DNA from: Straminergon stramineum
Taxonomy: Eukaryota; Streptophyta; Bryopsida; Hypnales; Calliergonaceae
Length of the DNA: 64,000 nt
Direction: 5' to 3'
Assembly (NCBI GenBank): GCA_963920665.1
Contig: OY987267.1
Coordinates: 7,812,001 to 7,876,000, forward strand
Below the pieces are notes generated by a model that saw nothing but the letters and a program-made list of their open reading frames with translations, did no database searches and was not told the DNA's origin. Numbering within the stretch: the first letter of the stretch is position 1; the number at the start of each line of letters is the position of its first letter. Position numbers and translations under genes: made by a program. This document shows, in pieces, positions 23,160-34,829 of the stretch.

Positions 23160-24648
23160 CAAGGTACTTGCAATGGCCACTACTTGTGAATCCATTTAGC
23201 ATGCAATTGTAGAGAGAGGTTAATGAAGCCGCCTCCCAAATTAATTAGGGTTAATCAACATCATTTAATGTAGTATTAGGTGGCTTCCTTTGGGTAATCC
23301 AAGTGGTACATTTTTGTAGGAGTGGTTCAAATAATCTCAAGGGTGGCCAACTACATATGTTGACAATAGTGACTTCTTCTTCCACTTCTGTTTCCATTGA
23401 GTGTATAGATCTTTGAGAGCTTCCAATAGTCTTAAGTTGAGATTCTTCACATTTCTAGCGGTTACAATGAAGAAAACAAGTTTTCATAAGCGTTCCCAAG
23501 TCATAGCATTGAGTGAGGAAGGATTTTCACAACGTTTCATAGTTGACCATCTTCACATTCCTTGTAGCACAATTGGCCGTCTTCTAGTTCAGTTCAGAGA
23601 AAATGGGGAGGTGTCTAACCATCCAAGATCTAGGAGACCACATCTTTTGAGCATTCGGGATGAGAGGCTTTCTATGAGGACTCTCAATCAGCCAAAATCA
23701 AAGATTGCATCAGCTATAGGTCGTAGTTTGAGACTGTGATGTAGAAAACTGGAGTCATGTCATTTGGTCAGATGAGTTCAAGTTCAATGTTTTTGGTTCA
23801 GATGGCCGTCAATGGTGTTGGAGAAATCCTACAAAGCCTCTTCATGATTGTCATGTGCAACATATGGTTAAACATGGTGGAGGTAGCATCATGGTATGGG
23901 GATGCATGAGTTGGGTAGGTGTAGAAAACCTTCGCCGCATTGATGGCATTACAAATTCGCAAGTTTATCTTGACATTTTACATTTGCAATTGTTGGTTAC
24001 TATTGAGAGACAAGGTCTTGATGAGGCAGAAGTGATTTTTCAACATGATAACGACCCGAAGCATACATCTAGTCTTGTACAACGATGGCTAGGTCAACAG
24101 GATTTCTCTGTAATGGAGTGGCCACCACAATCTCTCGACCTAAATCCTATCAAACACTTGTGGAATGAAGTAGATAGACACTTACGATTGTTTGGCGATT
24201 CACCCAAAAGTAGAGATGACTTGTGGGAGAAGATCTAGGTTGTTTGGCAAAACATTGAAGTAGAATTTGTGCAGAAGCTAATCTGTACATTCAATGCCAA
24301 CAAGGGTGGTTTATCTTCTTGTAGCTAAGGGTGGATACACACGTTGGTAGACATGCAATTGTTGTACATATTTAGCATTTGCTACTTACTAGCTTTTCAT
24401 TTTGAGTTTTCTTTGTGTTATCATGATTTCCTACTTAATCAACATAAGTTCTTGGCCATGCTTTTTGCACACTTCTTTCAATTTCTTTTTAACATTTCGA
24501 TTTTTTTTTCACAAATTTTTGATAACATGTTCTTGACAACTTGTATGGTATCTATGACAAATCTTGCTTATTATTTCTCACTAGTCTAAGAGCTTTTGTC
24601 CAATTTTCACGATCACAAGCAATGGCCAAGTACTTTTGTGAGTCATTG
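23160..24648 (+). mobile_element. Degenerate Tc1/mariner-type element
   Basis: The right end reads TACTTTTGTGAGTCATTG followed by TA (24649-24650), in the style of a Tc1 terminus. The left end near 23,160 (GTACTTGCAATGGCC) is scrambled relative to it. It carries the broken transposase at 23,467-24,238. A 48-bp host-like sequence is repeated directly on both sides, which a simple TA duplication does not explain. Confidence 0.6.
23467..24238 (+). pseudogene. Tc1-like DD34E transposase, deleted and catalytically dead
   Basis: The N-terminal helix-turn-helix part (MKKTSFHKRSQVIALSEEG, then CSTIGRL) is read from 23467. The frame then shifts at about 23,737 and a segment is missing before DVENWSHVIWSDEF. 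The catalytic region has D in VIWSDEFKF and D in FQHDNDPKHTS. Exactly 34 residues after the second D, the expected third residue is K (LNPIKHLW) instead of E. The DD34E spacing places it with Tc1 rather than with the DD39D mariner-like elements usual in plants. The frame ends at 24,238, short of the C-terminus. It has lost a middle segment, a frame and a catalytic residue, so it is inactive. Confidence 0.85.
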
Positions 24649-24650
24649 TA

Positions 24651-25915
24651 TATTGAAAAGCTAAAGAGAATCCAAAATAGATCAATTGAATGAGTAGTCA
24701 AAGGTTAAGTTGTCTTACTTTCACATGCACTAAGAATCACTTGTGCAAAACCTCTATGGAATGAAATGGTTTTATAATTAATCTCTATTAAAGTTTATTC
24801 AAATTTTCTTGAAAGTAACATAGAATTAACTCTAAACAATGTTAGACCATGGTGGATTTGTCTTACTGAATGTAGAGACAATGAAATAGATATTAAACTC
24901 AACTCCATCAAAGTCTCAATTCTAAACACTATCAAAATCATCTCATATTAAATCATGCTTGTTTTTTACTATTGTAACAAGAATGAATTGTAAAAAGGCT
25001 ACATGAGTGGTGCAATGATGTGACAAGTAAAGCATTTAAACAAGTCACAATGGATGTTGATAATGTTGATTAAGAAATTATTGCATTATGACATGAAATT
25101 AGTTGTTGAGATACAATTTCACATTCATAAGAAAGTTCTTTAAGAGAGTCGATTTTAAGATACTTTTATGATGGTTTAAAAACACTCGTCATTTAGCTAT
25201 ATGTCAGATAGTGATTGCTAATGGATATCTTTGGTGTGTTTGAAGCCCCTATCTACAAATGGATTTATCATGCATTTCTAATAAATTTCATGTAAAAATG
25301 TATAAAACTTACAAATTGTATGTATATAATCTCGATTTCTATGCAAATTTTTCTACATTAAGAATTGTCTTCCTATAAAGAACATGAGTAACAATTGGCA
25401 TTATCAAAGGTATTCAAATTGCTTGAATATGAAGTAATATATGTTTATCTCAAACTTGATTTAACATCTAAAGTCTTGGAGAGTTTGTTTGGTAATTTGG
25501 GTAATTTGGGGTAGGTTCTAGTGATTTTACATATTTGTAAGAAATTTGTAGGATAATATCTACTTGTTATATTCTATATTTGAAGCTTTGTTTCATAAAA
25601 TTCCAATAAATGTCACAAAATTACAAGGCTTTTTTCATTACTATTTGAAAGGAACCAATTAAACTAAGTCATGTATTTTGAATTTAATTTATCGATTATG
25701 TTTTTGTTGGATAGGATTGCATCTATCCAAATCACTACTTTAAGATATTATATTATGGTTGATGAGGTGAAAGTTATAAAGGCACTTTAAAATTCAATTC
25801 TCAAAATTTTCAAACAATATACTTTGTTACTTAGTAGAAGACATTCACTATTGAGATTGATATTTCTCATTTATAGGTTAAATATCCAGGGGTTTAAATT
25901 TTAATTATATTGTAT
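24651..25915. other. AT-rich intergenic
   Basis: Begins with the second copy of the 48-bp direct repeat flanking the Tc1 element. Otherwise no gene or repeat structure is recognised up to the left end of Element 2. Confidence 0.4.
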
Positions 25916-25945
25916 GCCACATTTAACTACTTTTGGACTTTGGAG
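25916..25945. repeat. Element 2 left TIR
   Basis: Thirty bases beginning GCCACATTTAACTAC match the inverted right end with one mismatch. A half-palindrome, ATCTCCAGATG, follows at about 25,970-25,981, mirrored by a half-site at a similar distance from the right end. Confidence 0.75.
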
Positions 25946-26245
25946 GGAATTCCGGACTTTTTGTCGAGAAATCTCCAGATGAAAGCTATGTACATTATGA
26001 TGCATTTGAGACCACAATGATGTTTGATGTAGGAAGGACTCTATTTGATAGAGCCTATATATATACTAAGAGCTTTATGAGATAACATATTTTAGCAATG
26101 CAAGCATGAAGATTGACCAATCCATCTGGAGATATCTTCACATAAAAGAATAACAAAAATTAGCTCTTAAAAACTGTAGATTGTATGTAAGCAATGAGCA
26201 TTCATATTCTAAAACATCTATATGATGATGTAGAGGCATTCAGTT

Positions 26246-26890
26246 CCTCCATCAAACATCGGACTTCCAATACTTAAATTTGAAATTAGAGATCTAGAGA
26301 TCTTCAAATGCCATCCCTCAACTTTCTTCCACAAGTTCATACACAAAAGAGAATTCTAGAACTAAACTTGGGAATGAGAGATCTGGAGATCTTCAGATAG
26401 CTATCCCCTCAACATTCTTTCACAAGTTCACACACAAAGAGAATTCTAAAATAGAACTTGGGAATGGGAGATTTGGAGATCTTCGGATAGCCATCCCCTC
26501 CACTTTGTTTCACAAGTTCACACACAAAAAGAATTCCAAAATAGAACTTGGGAATGGGAGATCTGGAGATCTTCGGATAGCCACCCCCTCCACTTTGTTT
26601 CACAAGTTCACACACAAAGAGAATTCCAAAATAGAACTTGGGAATGGGAGATTTGGAGATCTTCGGATAGCCATCCCCTCCACTTTGTTTCACAAGTTCA
26701 CACACAAAGAGAATTCCAAAATAGAACTTGGGAATGGGAGATCTAGAGATCTTCGGATAGCCATCCCCTCCACTTTGTTTCACAAGTTCACACACAAAGA
26801 GAATTCCAAAATAGAACTTGGGAATGGGAGATCTGGAGATCTTCGGATAGCCATCCCCTCCACTTTGTTTCACAAGTTCACACACAAAGA
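26246..26890. repeat. 90-bp tandem repeat, about seven units
   Basis: The unit is exactly 90 bp in the last five copies (CACAAGTTCACACACAAA at 26511, 26601, 26691, 26781, 26871), with older copies at 26421 and about 26330. Each unit contains AGATCTGGAGATCTTCGGAT, a relative of the Element 2 palindrome. Because 90 is divisible by three, stop-free frames exist on both strands (26,409-26,885 minus and 26,505-26,909 plus). These are best read as repeat artefacts. It is a subterminal repeat of Element 2. Confidence 0.85.
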
Positions 26891-26991
26891 CATTTATCTA
26901 CTGAAGTAAAGAGGATTCACCCATATTTATTCACTTCGAGATACAAACGAATAGGCCTGTGCCTTCTATTGCTTAGAGTTCTGAAGCTAGT

Positions 26992-27420
26992 CTATTTGAT
27001 ATTTGGAATGCAGGTATCCCTAATACGAACATGTGGGAGTATTATAGACCTCTGTCGCGTGTTTAGGGGATTGATGTCAATGAACATAACAATGTGATTC
27101 CTAAGCAAATTGCGCATTGCATCCCTACTAAAGAGTTCCCTAAAGAAGTCCATCCTATTAGGATGCGGATCCGACTTGTCCGGTAAATCACATCCTTGAA
27201 CAACAAATAGCCTGGAGACTATATCGCATGGAAGAATAAATTGAAGGAGGTCTTCCAATTTTGAAGTATTCATCCTTGACCAGATACCAACGGCAGTGCG
27301 TCCCAGCAACAATCGAACCAGATATCTGAAGCTCTCCAAGTACGCATTCTGTTCAGCAACAGAGACAGCACCCTCAATGGACAGAGGACCCGTCAGTACG
27401 ATGACCACCACCCTCTGCAA
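26992..27420 (-). pseudogene. FCP1/NIF-type HAD domain fragment
   Basis: The reading frame contains TAVGIWSRMNTSKLEDLLQF, then LFVVQGCDLPDKSD..HPNRMDFF, then NHIVMFIDINPLNTR. These correspond to the middle and C-terminal blocks of FCP1-like (RNA polymerase II CTD phosphatase-type) HAD domains. The N-terminal catalytic DxDx motif is absent from this frame, and no convincing upstream exon supplies it. It may be a decayed second copy of the HAD-like gene at 28,085-28,717, or a downstream exon. The frame ends near the 90-bp repeats. Confidence 0.5.
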
Positions 27421-28044
27421 AGACCCACCTCAACACATAATCAATTGTAGACAACTTCCAAACGTATAACAAACGAACTAAAAACAACAGGAGATCTCCA
27501 GATATCCCACGGCACACCAAACAAGGCTCATACAGAAATGGTCCCCTTATCCGCATTTACCACAAAACGAGCAGGAAGAACACAAAGCAGAATTTATAAT
27601 TTCAATGACATCTGCAAGTTACCAAAATCCTATGCGGGTCTTGTACCATAAGTGCTATCCTTATGCATTACTGACCTAACGATTCAATACAATACGTAAA
27701 TTATTTCAATTGCAATAGATTCTTCAAAATACAGACTAAGAAAAGTGTCGACATGAACAAATATTTTTCATTACATATCCACATAAAAACTGCCAAATGA
27801 AAACTACATATGTTCACTTGCAACGCCAACTACCAAAAAGTAATTGACAAATGCACCTACAATTTTACATACAATAAGATTACACTGCCTGTCATTCGAG
27901 AATGTACAATAGTTATGGCGCTAAAGGTAAAAGAGAGAGCATCCCCAATATTTACGATATGTTCAAGAATATCAGAGTCACTATTTCCATTCCTATATAC
28001 ATCTATAGAAGTAGAGTAACTTGTAATAATGCCATGGAATTTAT

Positions 28045-28064
28045 CATCTAGAGATCTCCAGATG
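28045..28064. repeat. Element 2 palindrome, single copy
   Basis: CATCTAGAGATCTCCAGATG, one transition from the perfect palindrome. It lies 3' of the HAD-like gene. A related half-site lies near 27,490. Confidence 0.8.
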
Positions 28065-28084
28065 ATATCTTCCAGACACAAGTA

Positions 28085-28717
28085 CTAGGCCTCCAAACAT
28101 CCCTTCAAGACGCGATTTCCAAGACTGCCCAGTGGATCCTTTGACATTTGACTACCGAAAAGCAGATTAGCTCGGACATAAACCGGCACTGCTTCGTTGG
28201 ATGTTAGAAGACCGTCGAGCCAAGGCCGTAAGCAAGCATTCAAGAAGTTGTCAAACTCATCACCAGACCAGGTCTGCGGATGAATGGCATTGTGAGAATT
28301 ATTCAACAAATTCTTCACTAGACTGTTGTCAATCAGGAGGACGTTGTCTACAGAATCTACTTCCTCCATGCGAATCAGGGTTGTCAAATCCTTCAAAAAA
28401 TAAGGCTTATTTGGTTGAGCTGGATTCTTATAAGACGATCGAGTGCAATCCATCTGCGTAAGATACAGGACCTCTTTGTAACCAATAGTAGTGCGTGACA
28501 GAACTGCTTGTAACAACGGCAACATGTTCTTCTCCAAAGCACTACTCCAGAAGATGATCCGTGCCCTGGGAAATAGCCATTCAAGGAACTCCGTTAGACC
28601 CGGTCTCCGCTTCACTGTTGGATTAGTTCTATGGAAAATCCGGTGAATGAGAAGTCCATTCAAATCTAGGATGACATTATATTCCCGTCTTAATACCTGA
28701 TCGGGCACAGTTGTCAT
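28085..28717 (-). CDS. FCP1/NIF-like HAD protein with altered catalytic motif
   Basis: A 210-residue frame starts at ATG 28717. It resembles the FCP1/SCP HAD phosphatase domain: ILDLNGLLIHR (residues about 16-26) occupies the DxDx(T/V) position, then RPGLTEFLEWLF, then FWSSALEKNMLPLL, then PYFLKDLTTL, then VLLIDNSLVKNLLNN. Active family members use two aspartates (DxD). Here the second, the general acid, is N, so phosphatase activity is doubtful and a binding role or decay is possible. It lies in the leftward unit of Element 2, 177 bp after the ParB-like gene stop. It could be a captured host gene or a regular cargo gene. A cargo role near a CTD-type phosphatase (transcription control) is speculation. 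Confidence 0.6.
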   Translation of the reverse strand: MTTVPDQVLRREYNVILDLNGLLIHRIFHRTNPTVKRRPGLTEFLEWLFPRARIIFWSSALEKNMLPLLQAVLSRTTIGYKEVLYLTQMDCTRSSYKNPAQPNKPYFLKDLTTLIRMEEVDSVDNVLLIDNSLVKNLLNNSHNAIHPQTWSGDEFDNFLNACLRPWLDGLLTSNEAVPVYVRANLLFGSQMSKDPLGSLGNRVLKGCLEA

Positions 28718-31700
28718 CGTCTCCGCAGCCTGGAGTCTACCTGGACACCAAGGACAAAGACCGAGTTAGAAGCAAGGGAAAAAGACCAAGTTAGAGAGGT
28801 AATGTACACCACATGTAACAAAAAGAGAATGTCACCTCAGGCACCTTTGACGATGCCCACATCACTGTCCTTCCCCTCTTGGAACTCCCCCCTCTACCCC
28901 TCCTTCACAATATGGGATCCCTCGTCCACTTCCGACTCGGCCCCTACCCCCAACACAGCCATATCCGACCCCTTCTCAACATCGCAATTGGGCCCAATAG
29001 CAGGAGGCTGCAACATGTCCGCCCCCTTCACCAACTCACTTGCCCCTAATTCAGATTGAGGGATAGACTGTGGACTAAATGGGTTCAAGTCCGTCAAAGT
29101 ATCACTTCGAAGCGACTCGGACATTCCTTCTATAATCAATGGATTCATAACCATCAAGGGATCTCCAGATGCACTTGGGCCTTTCACTACCTCTACTCTA
29201 TCCTCCTCTAGACAAGGTGAGTCTATGACTTGTGGATTCAGAGATTGTTGAACAACTTGTGGAATCTCTGGACAAGAGCACTGAACAACTGGTACAACCG
29301 GGGCCACCACGGAAACATTAAGTAGAAGATCAACTGCAACGCTATCATCGTCATTTCCAATGCCAGTGTCAATAATCTGATCATCAGCAATTTCAGCATC
29401 AGGCATGGATGCATCCGAAACTCCACCAAGTCTCGAACTACCGAGGTCCTCAGATGCATCCCCTGAAATATTGGCAGCCCGATTCAACGCGGCACTCGAA
29501 CTTCCCTTTCCTGCAGTCTTCCTTATTCTGGGCGGTTTCGTGGCCTTCTTTCGATTCTTCGCTGCAGGTGGATTCTTGAGCACTTGCGAACTCCTACCCT
29601 TCTTCTTGCTTGGTCCCTTCGACAACTCTGAAGGCTCTGATCGTTTGATAGATTTTGTTTTCGTAGGAGTAGGGTTCTTCAACTTCTTCGGCGGCGTCGG
29701 TGGAGGGGGAGGTAAATCCTGAGATAATTGTATACAATACATCAGACTCGAGACATACAAAACAAAAGCACCAACCCAACATCTGGAGATCTCCAAATGA
29801 TTAAAGGTCCAGCAATACTCACTTCAAGTAAGATACGTTTGCATGCCACAATCCCCTCACTTCTCTCGGAGTAGGAGTCATCACTGTTCGGTTCTGATTC
29901 AGATGTATCGGCTGAAATTTCCTCAATCTCAGATACAGCTTGCCGACTCAAAGCCGCAGGATCACGTCTCGGAACTTGAGACTGGTGTTCCGAATCCGAA
30001 GTTTCAGAGATTCCAGTTGGAGCGGGAGGTTTACATCTATCATTAATGTCGAACTGTTCTACGATATGCTTGGCAATCATTTGCCCCGTCGACTCCGCAT
30101 CCTTGGAATGAAAGATTTCAAGGACCTTCACTCGGCCCCACTGGTCCAAACAACAAATAGAAGTGAGTTTCCAATGAAAAAACACAAATTATCGCAAATC
30201 AAAGTAATATATGTCCAGAAATCGTACCGCTCCTAGGTGAGTAATTTCCAGTCCGCCATTCACATTCACCAAAACCATGTCGGCCTCAAGGAAACCAGCA
30301 AATATTACTAATGCTGTAGTTGACCTCAGATACGGAACACCTGGACGTTTCCAAGACATGTCAACGTCCGTTGGCAGGTCCTTTGAATAGTACACTGTGT
30401 CGATGGGGGCATCGTTGGGGAAAAAGGTTTTGAACTGTTTCCGTGCACTTTCGGCTCCATTATATCCGAAACAGAATACTATGTAAACATCGAATTGGTC
30501 TCCCACAGCACCCTCAGGAAAGCCGTCCTCGGTTTGTGTAATGTAGTGAATGAAGTGCCAGTCCCAAAGACGGTTTTCAGTTTCAAAATTTCTTTTGCTC
30601 AAATGAGCCAATATTTCGTGAAATCCAAGAGTATCCATCATAAGAATCATAGGAGAGCAAACTTCAACAGTGTTCCGATCAGAGTCCGTGAATTCAAGTG
30701 CATCAAAAAGTCTTCACAGCTTCCTGTCTTCCAGAATCTTGGCCCGGGGTCCGCTGGGTGAGGCTTCAAACATGTACCACATGTACAGGTGTCTTTTTCC
30801 CTTTCCCCGCCAAGCAACAACGTCTGGTTGAGCGAGGACTCCGCTAATGTTCCAGAAATGCTCGTCCATGATTTTAGATAGATAGAACTCTGCAAAGCCC
30901 TTTTCCAAAGCCTCCGCCACAGCCACTTCCGCCCTGGCATTGATAAACGAATCCCACATGTCGTGCACAGCCTTTGGACAATCCGAGGGCTTGTGGGTTT
31001 TGTTGAGATTCCTCGTTCGTCCTTCCAACCACTACTTTCCGGCCTCAGTCGCCATAGCTTTGTCAACCCAATGACAGATTTCCAAACGAGTGATCTTCTT
31101 CTCTGACGAGAACTCCGCCCAATCCGCATCCGTATATGGCACATACTCGGGCTTCTTGCTTGGAAGATGGAACTTCCGATAATGGCACATCAATTCGTTT
31201 TTCATTGCCCGGACAAGCCTCTCTCTTTGACCACCATCATATAGAGACGGGAGTGAAAAGCCAGTGCCATGTTTCTTGGCCTTTGTGCTCTTAACGCAAA
31301 TTTTCTCGTTTTCTACAAGACCCGCCAAAAAGCTAATATCCTCAGGGCGAAGTCCGTAAAGAGGCTAGAAGTCGTTGATTGTCAACGGCTTTCGCCTTGC
31401 GTCCACTTTCTTGGATAAGCTCCCTTCAGTACCAGGGAGCATATATTGGACGTACTTCTCTTCGATTCGGATCCATCTGTTAACGTCTTCGTCCTCGTCA
31501 AGGAATAGCAATGGAATTTTCGCGTCCGCTTCATTCCCTTTTACAGTTGTAAAGATGGTCGACATAATTGGAAAAAACTCCTGCATTCGAGAACAGTAAA
31601 AATTACTTGAAGGCCGGATAAAACAAATGACGGTCTCCAAATCCATCTGTAAATGAAAATCTTATTTGTATGAAGATCGTATTCCCACATTGTAAATGGA

Positions 31701-31818
31701 CTATATAGGACTAACCGATAATGCAGTGAGAAATGATAGGATTTATATCCAAGAAGGCAATAATCGAAGTAGTCACTCTGTGGGCCAAGCAAATAAAATA
31801 GGAAATGAAGTCTGAAAT

Positions 31819-32553
31819 CATCTAGAGATCTCCAGATAGTTTAATCCGGAATGTTTCGCCAATGGAAAACAAAGGACGTAAAATATGGAGACAACAGGTT
31901 TTTTGGGCATTTCACATCCTATCTATTTCATCGCCTAAGCATTCGGGATTAAACTGTCTAGAGGCCCCCACATTAATTGAATAGAAATGGTATTCAGAAA
32001 CTACAATAACAAAACTTAGCTCTGAAAGCTGCATTCAGATGGATACATACGAAAAAAATGGGAAATGAAGATTAGAATCACCTGGAGATCTCCAGATGAT
32101 TCTACGATAAATCGTTGAACAAAAAAATAGGAAATGAAAGTCCTCCATGTTAAAGTCATCTGGAGATCTCCAGATGATTCTACGATAAATCGTCGAACAA
32201 AAAATTAGGAAATGAAAGTCCCTCCATGTTGAAGTCATCTGGAGATCTCTAGATGACTTCAACAGAGATAGTCGGCCGAAAAACTTAATGTTCTTCTAAA
32301 TGAAAAGACTGCCTATACGGAAAATTATCTATACAGACTTGGATGAATTAAATAGAATGATACTCACAAAATAAAAGTAAACAAATTATCTAAATCAGAA
32401 GCTATTATAAGATTGGTCACTAAAAGAGATATCGGAAACGAAATCAAGATTCAACTCGATTTGTTTAAATTATTTCAAGATAAGTCGCGGAGCCCAAAAA
32501 ATATAGGAAATAAAATTCTTTTCCTCTTGTGACCATTTGGAGATCTCTAGATG
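31819..32553. repeat. Five palindromes in intron 2 of the ParB-like gene
   Basis: Copies start at 31819, 32079, 32157, 32236 and 32534. 32157 is perfect; the others carry one or two changes, mainly CTGG to CTAG or CCAG to CTAG. The three central copies sit on a duplicated unit of about 79 bp that includes ATTCTACGATAAATCGT. Confidence 0.8.
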
Positions 32554-34193
32554 ACTGGAAGAGAATATTCATCTACAAAGAATTAACTGACAAATGTAGA
32601 CGAAATATAAAACCGCAAAATAATTGTATACGAATTCCACCTAGAGAGATTTACGGTTCCATATAAAGTAACAACAAGGAATAGACAAGGACACATGACA
32701 TACCAGATACAGCTGTGAGTGCGCTCGGCCACCGTAGGAAGGTTGAGGACACCCCATTTCTTTCCACTTGATTCTTGCATGCATCAGTTGCTTGGTAAAT
32801 GATTGCTCCCTCTGTTCACCAGCTACGTTCTGGTTCAGGGCTCGCGAGAGCAATATGAGGTCATTCCATTTGCTGCGTGGGGCATATACTGGAATTATAT
32901 TAAAAGTAGAGGCTTCCTGCTTATCACACTTAGGGATCTCTCCATCCTGCACTAGGATCCTGTATGCTTCCACTGTGTGCTGCCCTCCGATGATATAATA
33001 AGGCGTGTCATTTTGGAGGAATTCCCTCTTCGGGCAAGTATCATAGAATTTGGCTTGCCCGTTAGCACCATATGGCCCTTGCTTGACGGGAAGAACGGTA
33101 ATGTGTCTGAATTTAGATTGATAGTCGGTTTCGAGGCGTGCTTTGTTTTTGATACTCTTCAATCGACCCTCATCGATTCCTCGGTATACAAGTTGAGGGA
33201 CTGGGGCCTTATGCAAATAATCAAAATGCACCCGCAGTGGCTCCCTGACCATATCTGTGAATGGTTTTTTTCCCCATTTGTACAATGGATCGAATGTAGT
33301 CTTGTACAGAGCCTTCATGACCTTCATGTCCTTCGGTTGAAGCTTCTTCACTTCCACCTCATTCATTTTCATGCATTGGGCAAGTGTAAGTTTCTTCGCA
33401 TCGTCTTTCTCGGCGTCGCCGGGAGCACCTACCAGAGACTTCCGCTTCTTAGTCTTCTTCTTAGGAGACGGTTCCAGCGTCTTGCCTTCATCATTTTGGG
33501 GGGTAGGGTTCACGTCATCCCGGGCCTCTTTGATCAGATCCCACTGTACACTCATGCTCTTAGGAGTCCACCCCAGGACATCATTCTTATAAAACAATAA
33601 CCCACGCTCCACACAGCTGTGACACAGACCAAGGTCCATTTGCCTGTAGTCTAGAATAAGCCCATATATTCGAGAATTTCCGGATTTTCCTATCTTCTCT
33701 TCAATTACAAGGAGAACGCTGAACTTGTCGAGACCTTGCATTTCGAGAACGTTCAGGCCTGCGGTCATGTTCACCCTCGCGTGGTTGACAAAACTTGGAA
33801 CAATTCGGACTACACCATCAGCATCCTCCTTCCACTCAATCCCCCATTTTGTAATTTTCGCACGGCAGCGATATATGGCTCCAACGTTGAAATCTCCACG
33901 ATATGTGAACTTATGAACCCAGCCGTCATAGAAGGGGGCAAGCTTCACTGGTTGAGCGTCCTCAGGACCCTTAGACAAGTGTTCATCTCTGCATCAAGTA
34001 AATGAGGATAGTAAGTATTTCCCTTCACGGTGAAGAAGTCATCTGGAGATCTCCAATTGATAGTGAAGATAACACGGACGACCCTGTTAGATAATCAGAA
34101 TTTGCTAATTTTTTCTCAACTTTAAGCTTAATTGGTTATACAATTCCATCGATATGTGAAAATTACGTATGGAGTGTGTGGTTCATACTCTGT

Positions 34194-34829
34194 CATCTGG
34201 AGATCTCTAGATGATATGTAGACTATGGGTTGTTCATAATCTGTCATTTGGAGATCTCCAGATGATATGTCGACTGTGGGTTGTTCATAATCTGTCATCT
34301 GGAGATCTCCAGATGATATGTGGACTATGGGTTGTTCATAATCTGTCATCTGGAGATCTCCAGATGATATGTGGACTGTGGGTTGTTCATAATCTGTCAT
34401 CTGGAGATCTCCAGATGATATGTGGACTGTGGGTTGTTTATACTCTATCATCTGGAGATCTCCAGATGACAGTGTATGACTATGGGTTGTTCATACTCTG
34501 TCATCTGGAGATCTCTAGATGATATGTAGAGTGGATTGTTCATTTTTTTCCATCTGGAGATCTCCAGATGATATGTACACTATGGGTTTTTCATTTTTTT
34601 CCATCTGGAGATCTCCAGATGATATGTACACTATGGGTTATTCATTCTCTGTCATCTGGAGATCTCTAGATGATATGTAGAATGGAATGGATTGTTCTTT
34701 TTTCTCTATCTAGAGATCTCCAGATAGAAGGAACTGAACAACCCATTCCATTCTGCATATCCTCTGGAGATCTCCAGATGGAAAAAAATGAGCAATCCAC
34801 TCTACATATCGTCTGGAGATCTCCAGATG
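34194..34829. repeat. Thirteen-copy palindrome array in intron 1 of the ParB-like gene
   Basis: Copies of CATCTGGAGATCTCCAGATG start at 34194, 34245, 34296, 34347, 34398, 34449, 34502, 34551, 34602, 34653, 34707, 34761 and 34810. Seven of the first nine intervals are exactly 51 bp; the others range from 49 to 54. A further copy is at 34040. Spacers share GATATGT...GACTATGGGTTGTTCAT. After 34707 the spacer is inverted (GAACAACCCATTCC), so the array has two opposed arms. It lies wholly between the donor at 35029 and the acceptor at 33989. This iteron-like layout suggests a protein-binding array. Confidence 0.9.

Noticed and set aside
26409..26909. Long open frames on both strands (158 and 134 codons)
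   Set aside because: They are produced by a 90-bp tandem repeat whose unit length is divisible by three; no start context or domain.
34128..34522. Repetitive frames on both strands over the palindrome array
   Set aside because: 51 bp is divisible by three, so the array is open by construction. It lies within intron 1 of the ParB-like gene.
34194..34829. CRISPR-like array
   Set aside because: The repeated part is a 20-bp palindrome, spacers are themselves repeated rather than unique, no cas genes are present and the DNA is a plant nuclear genome.
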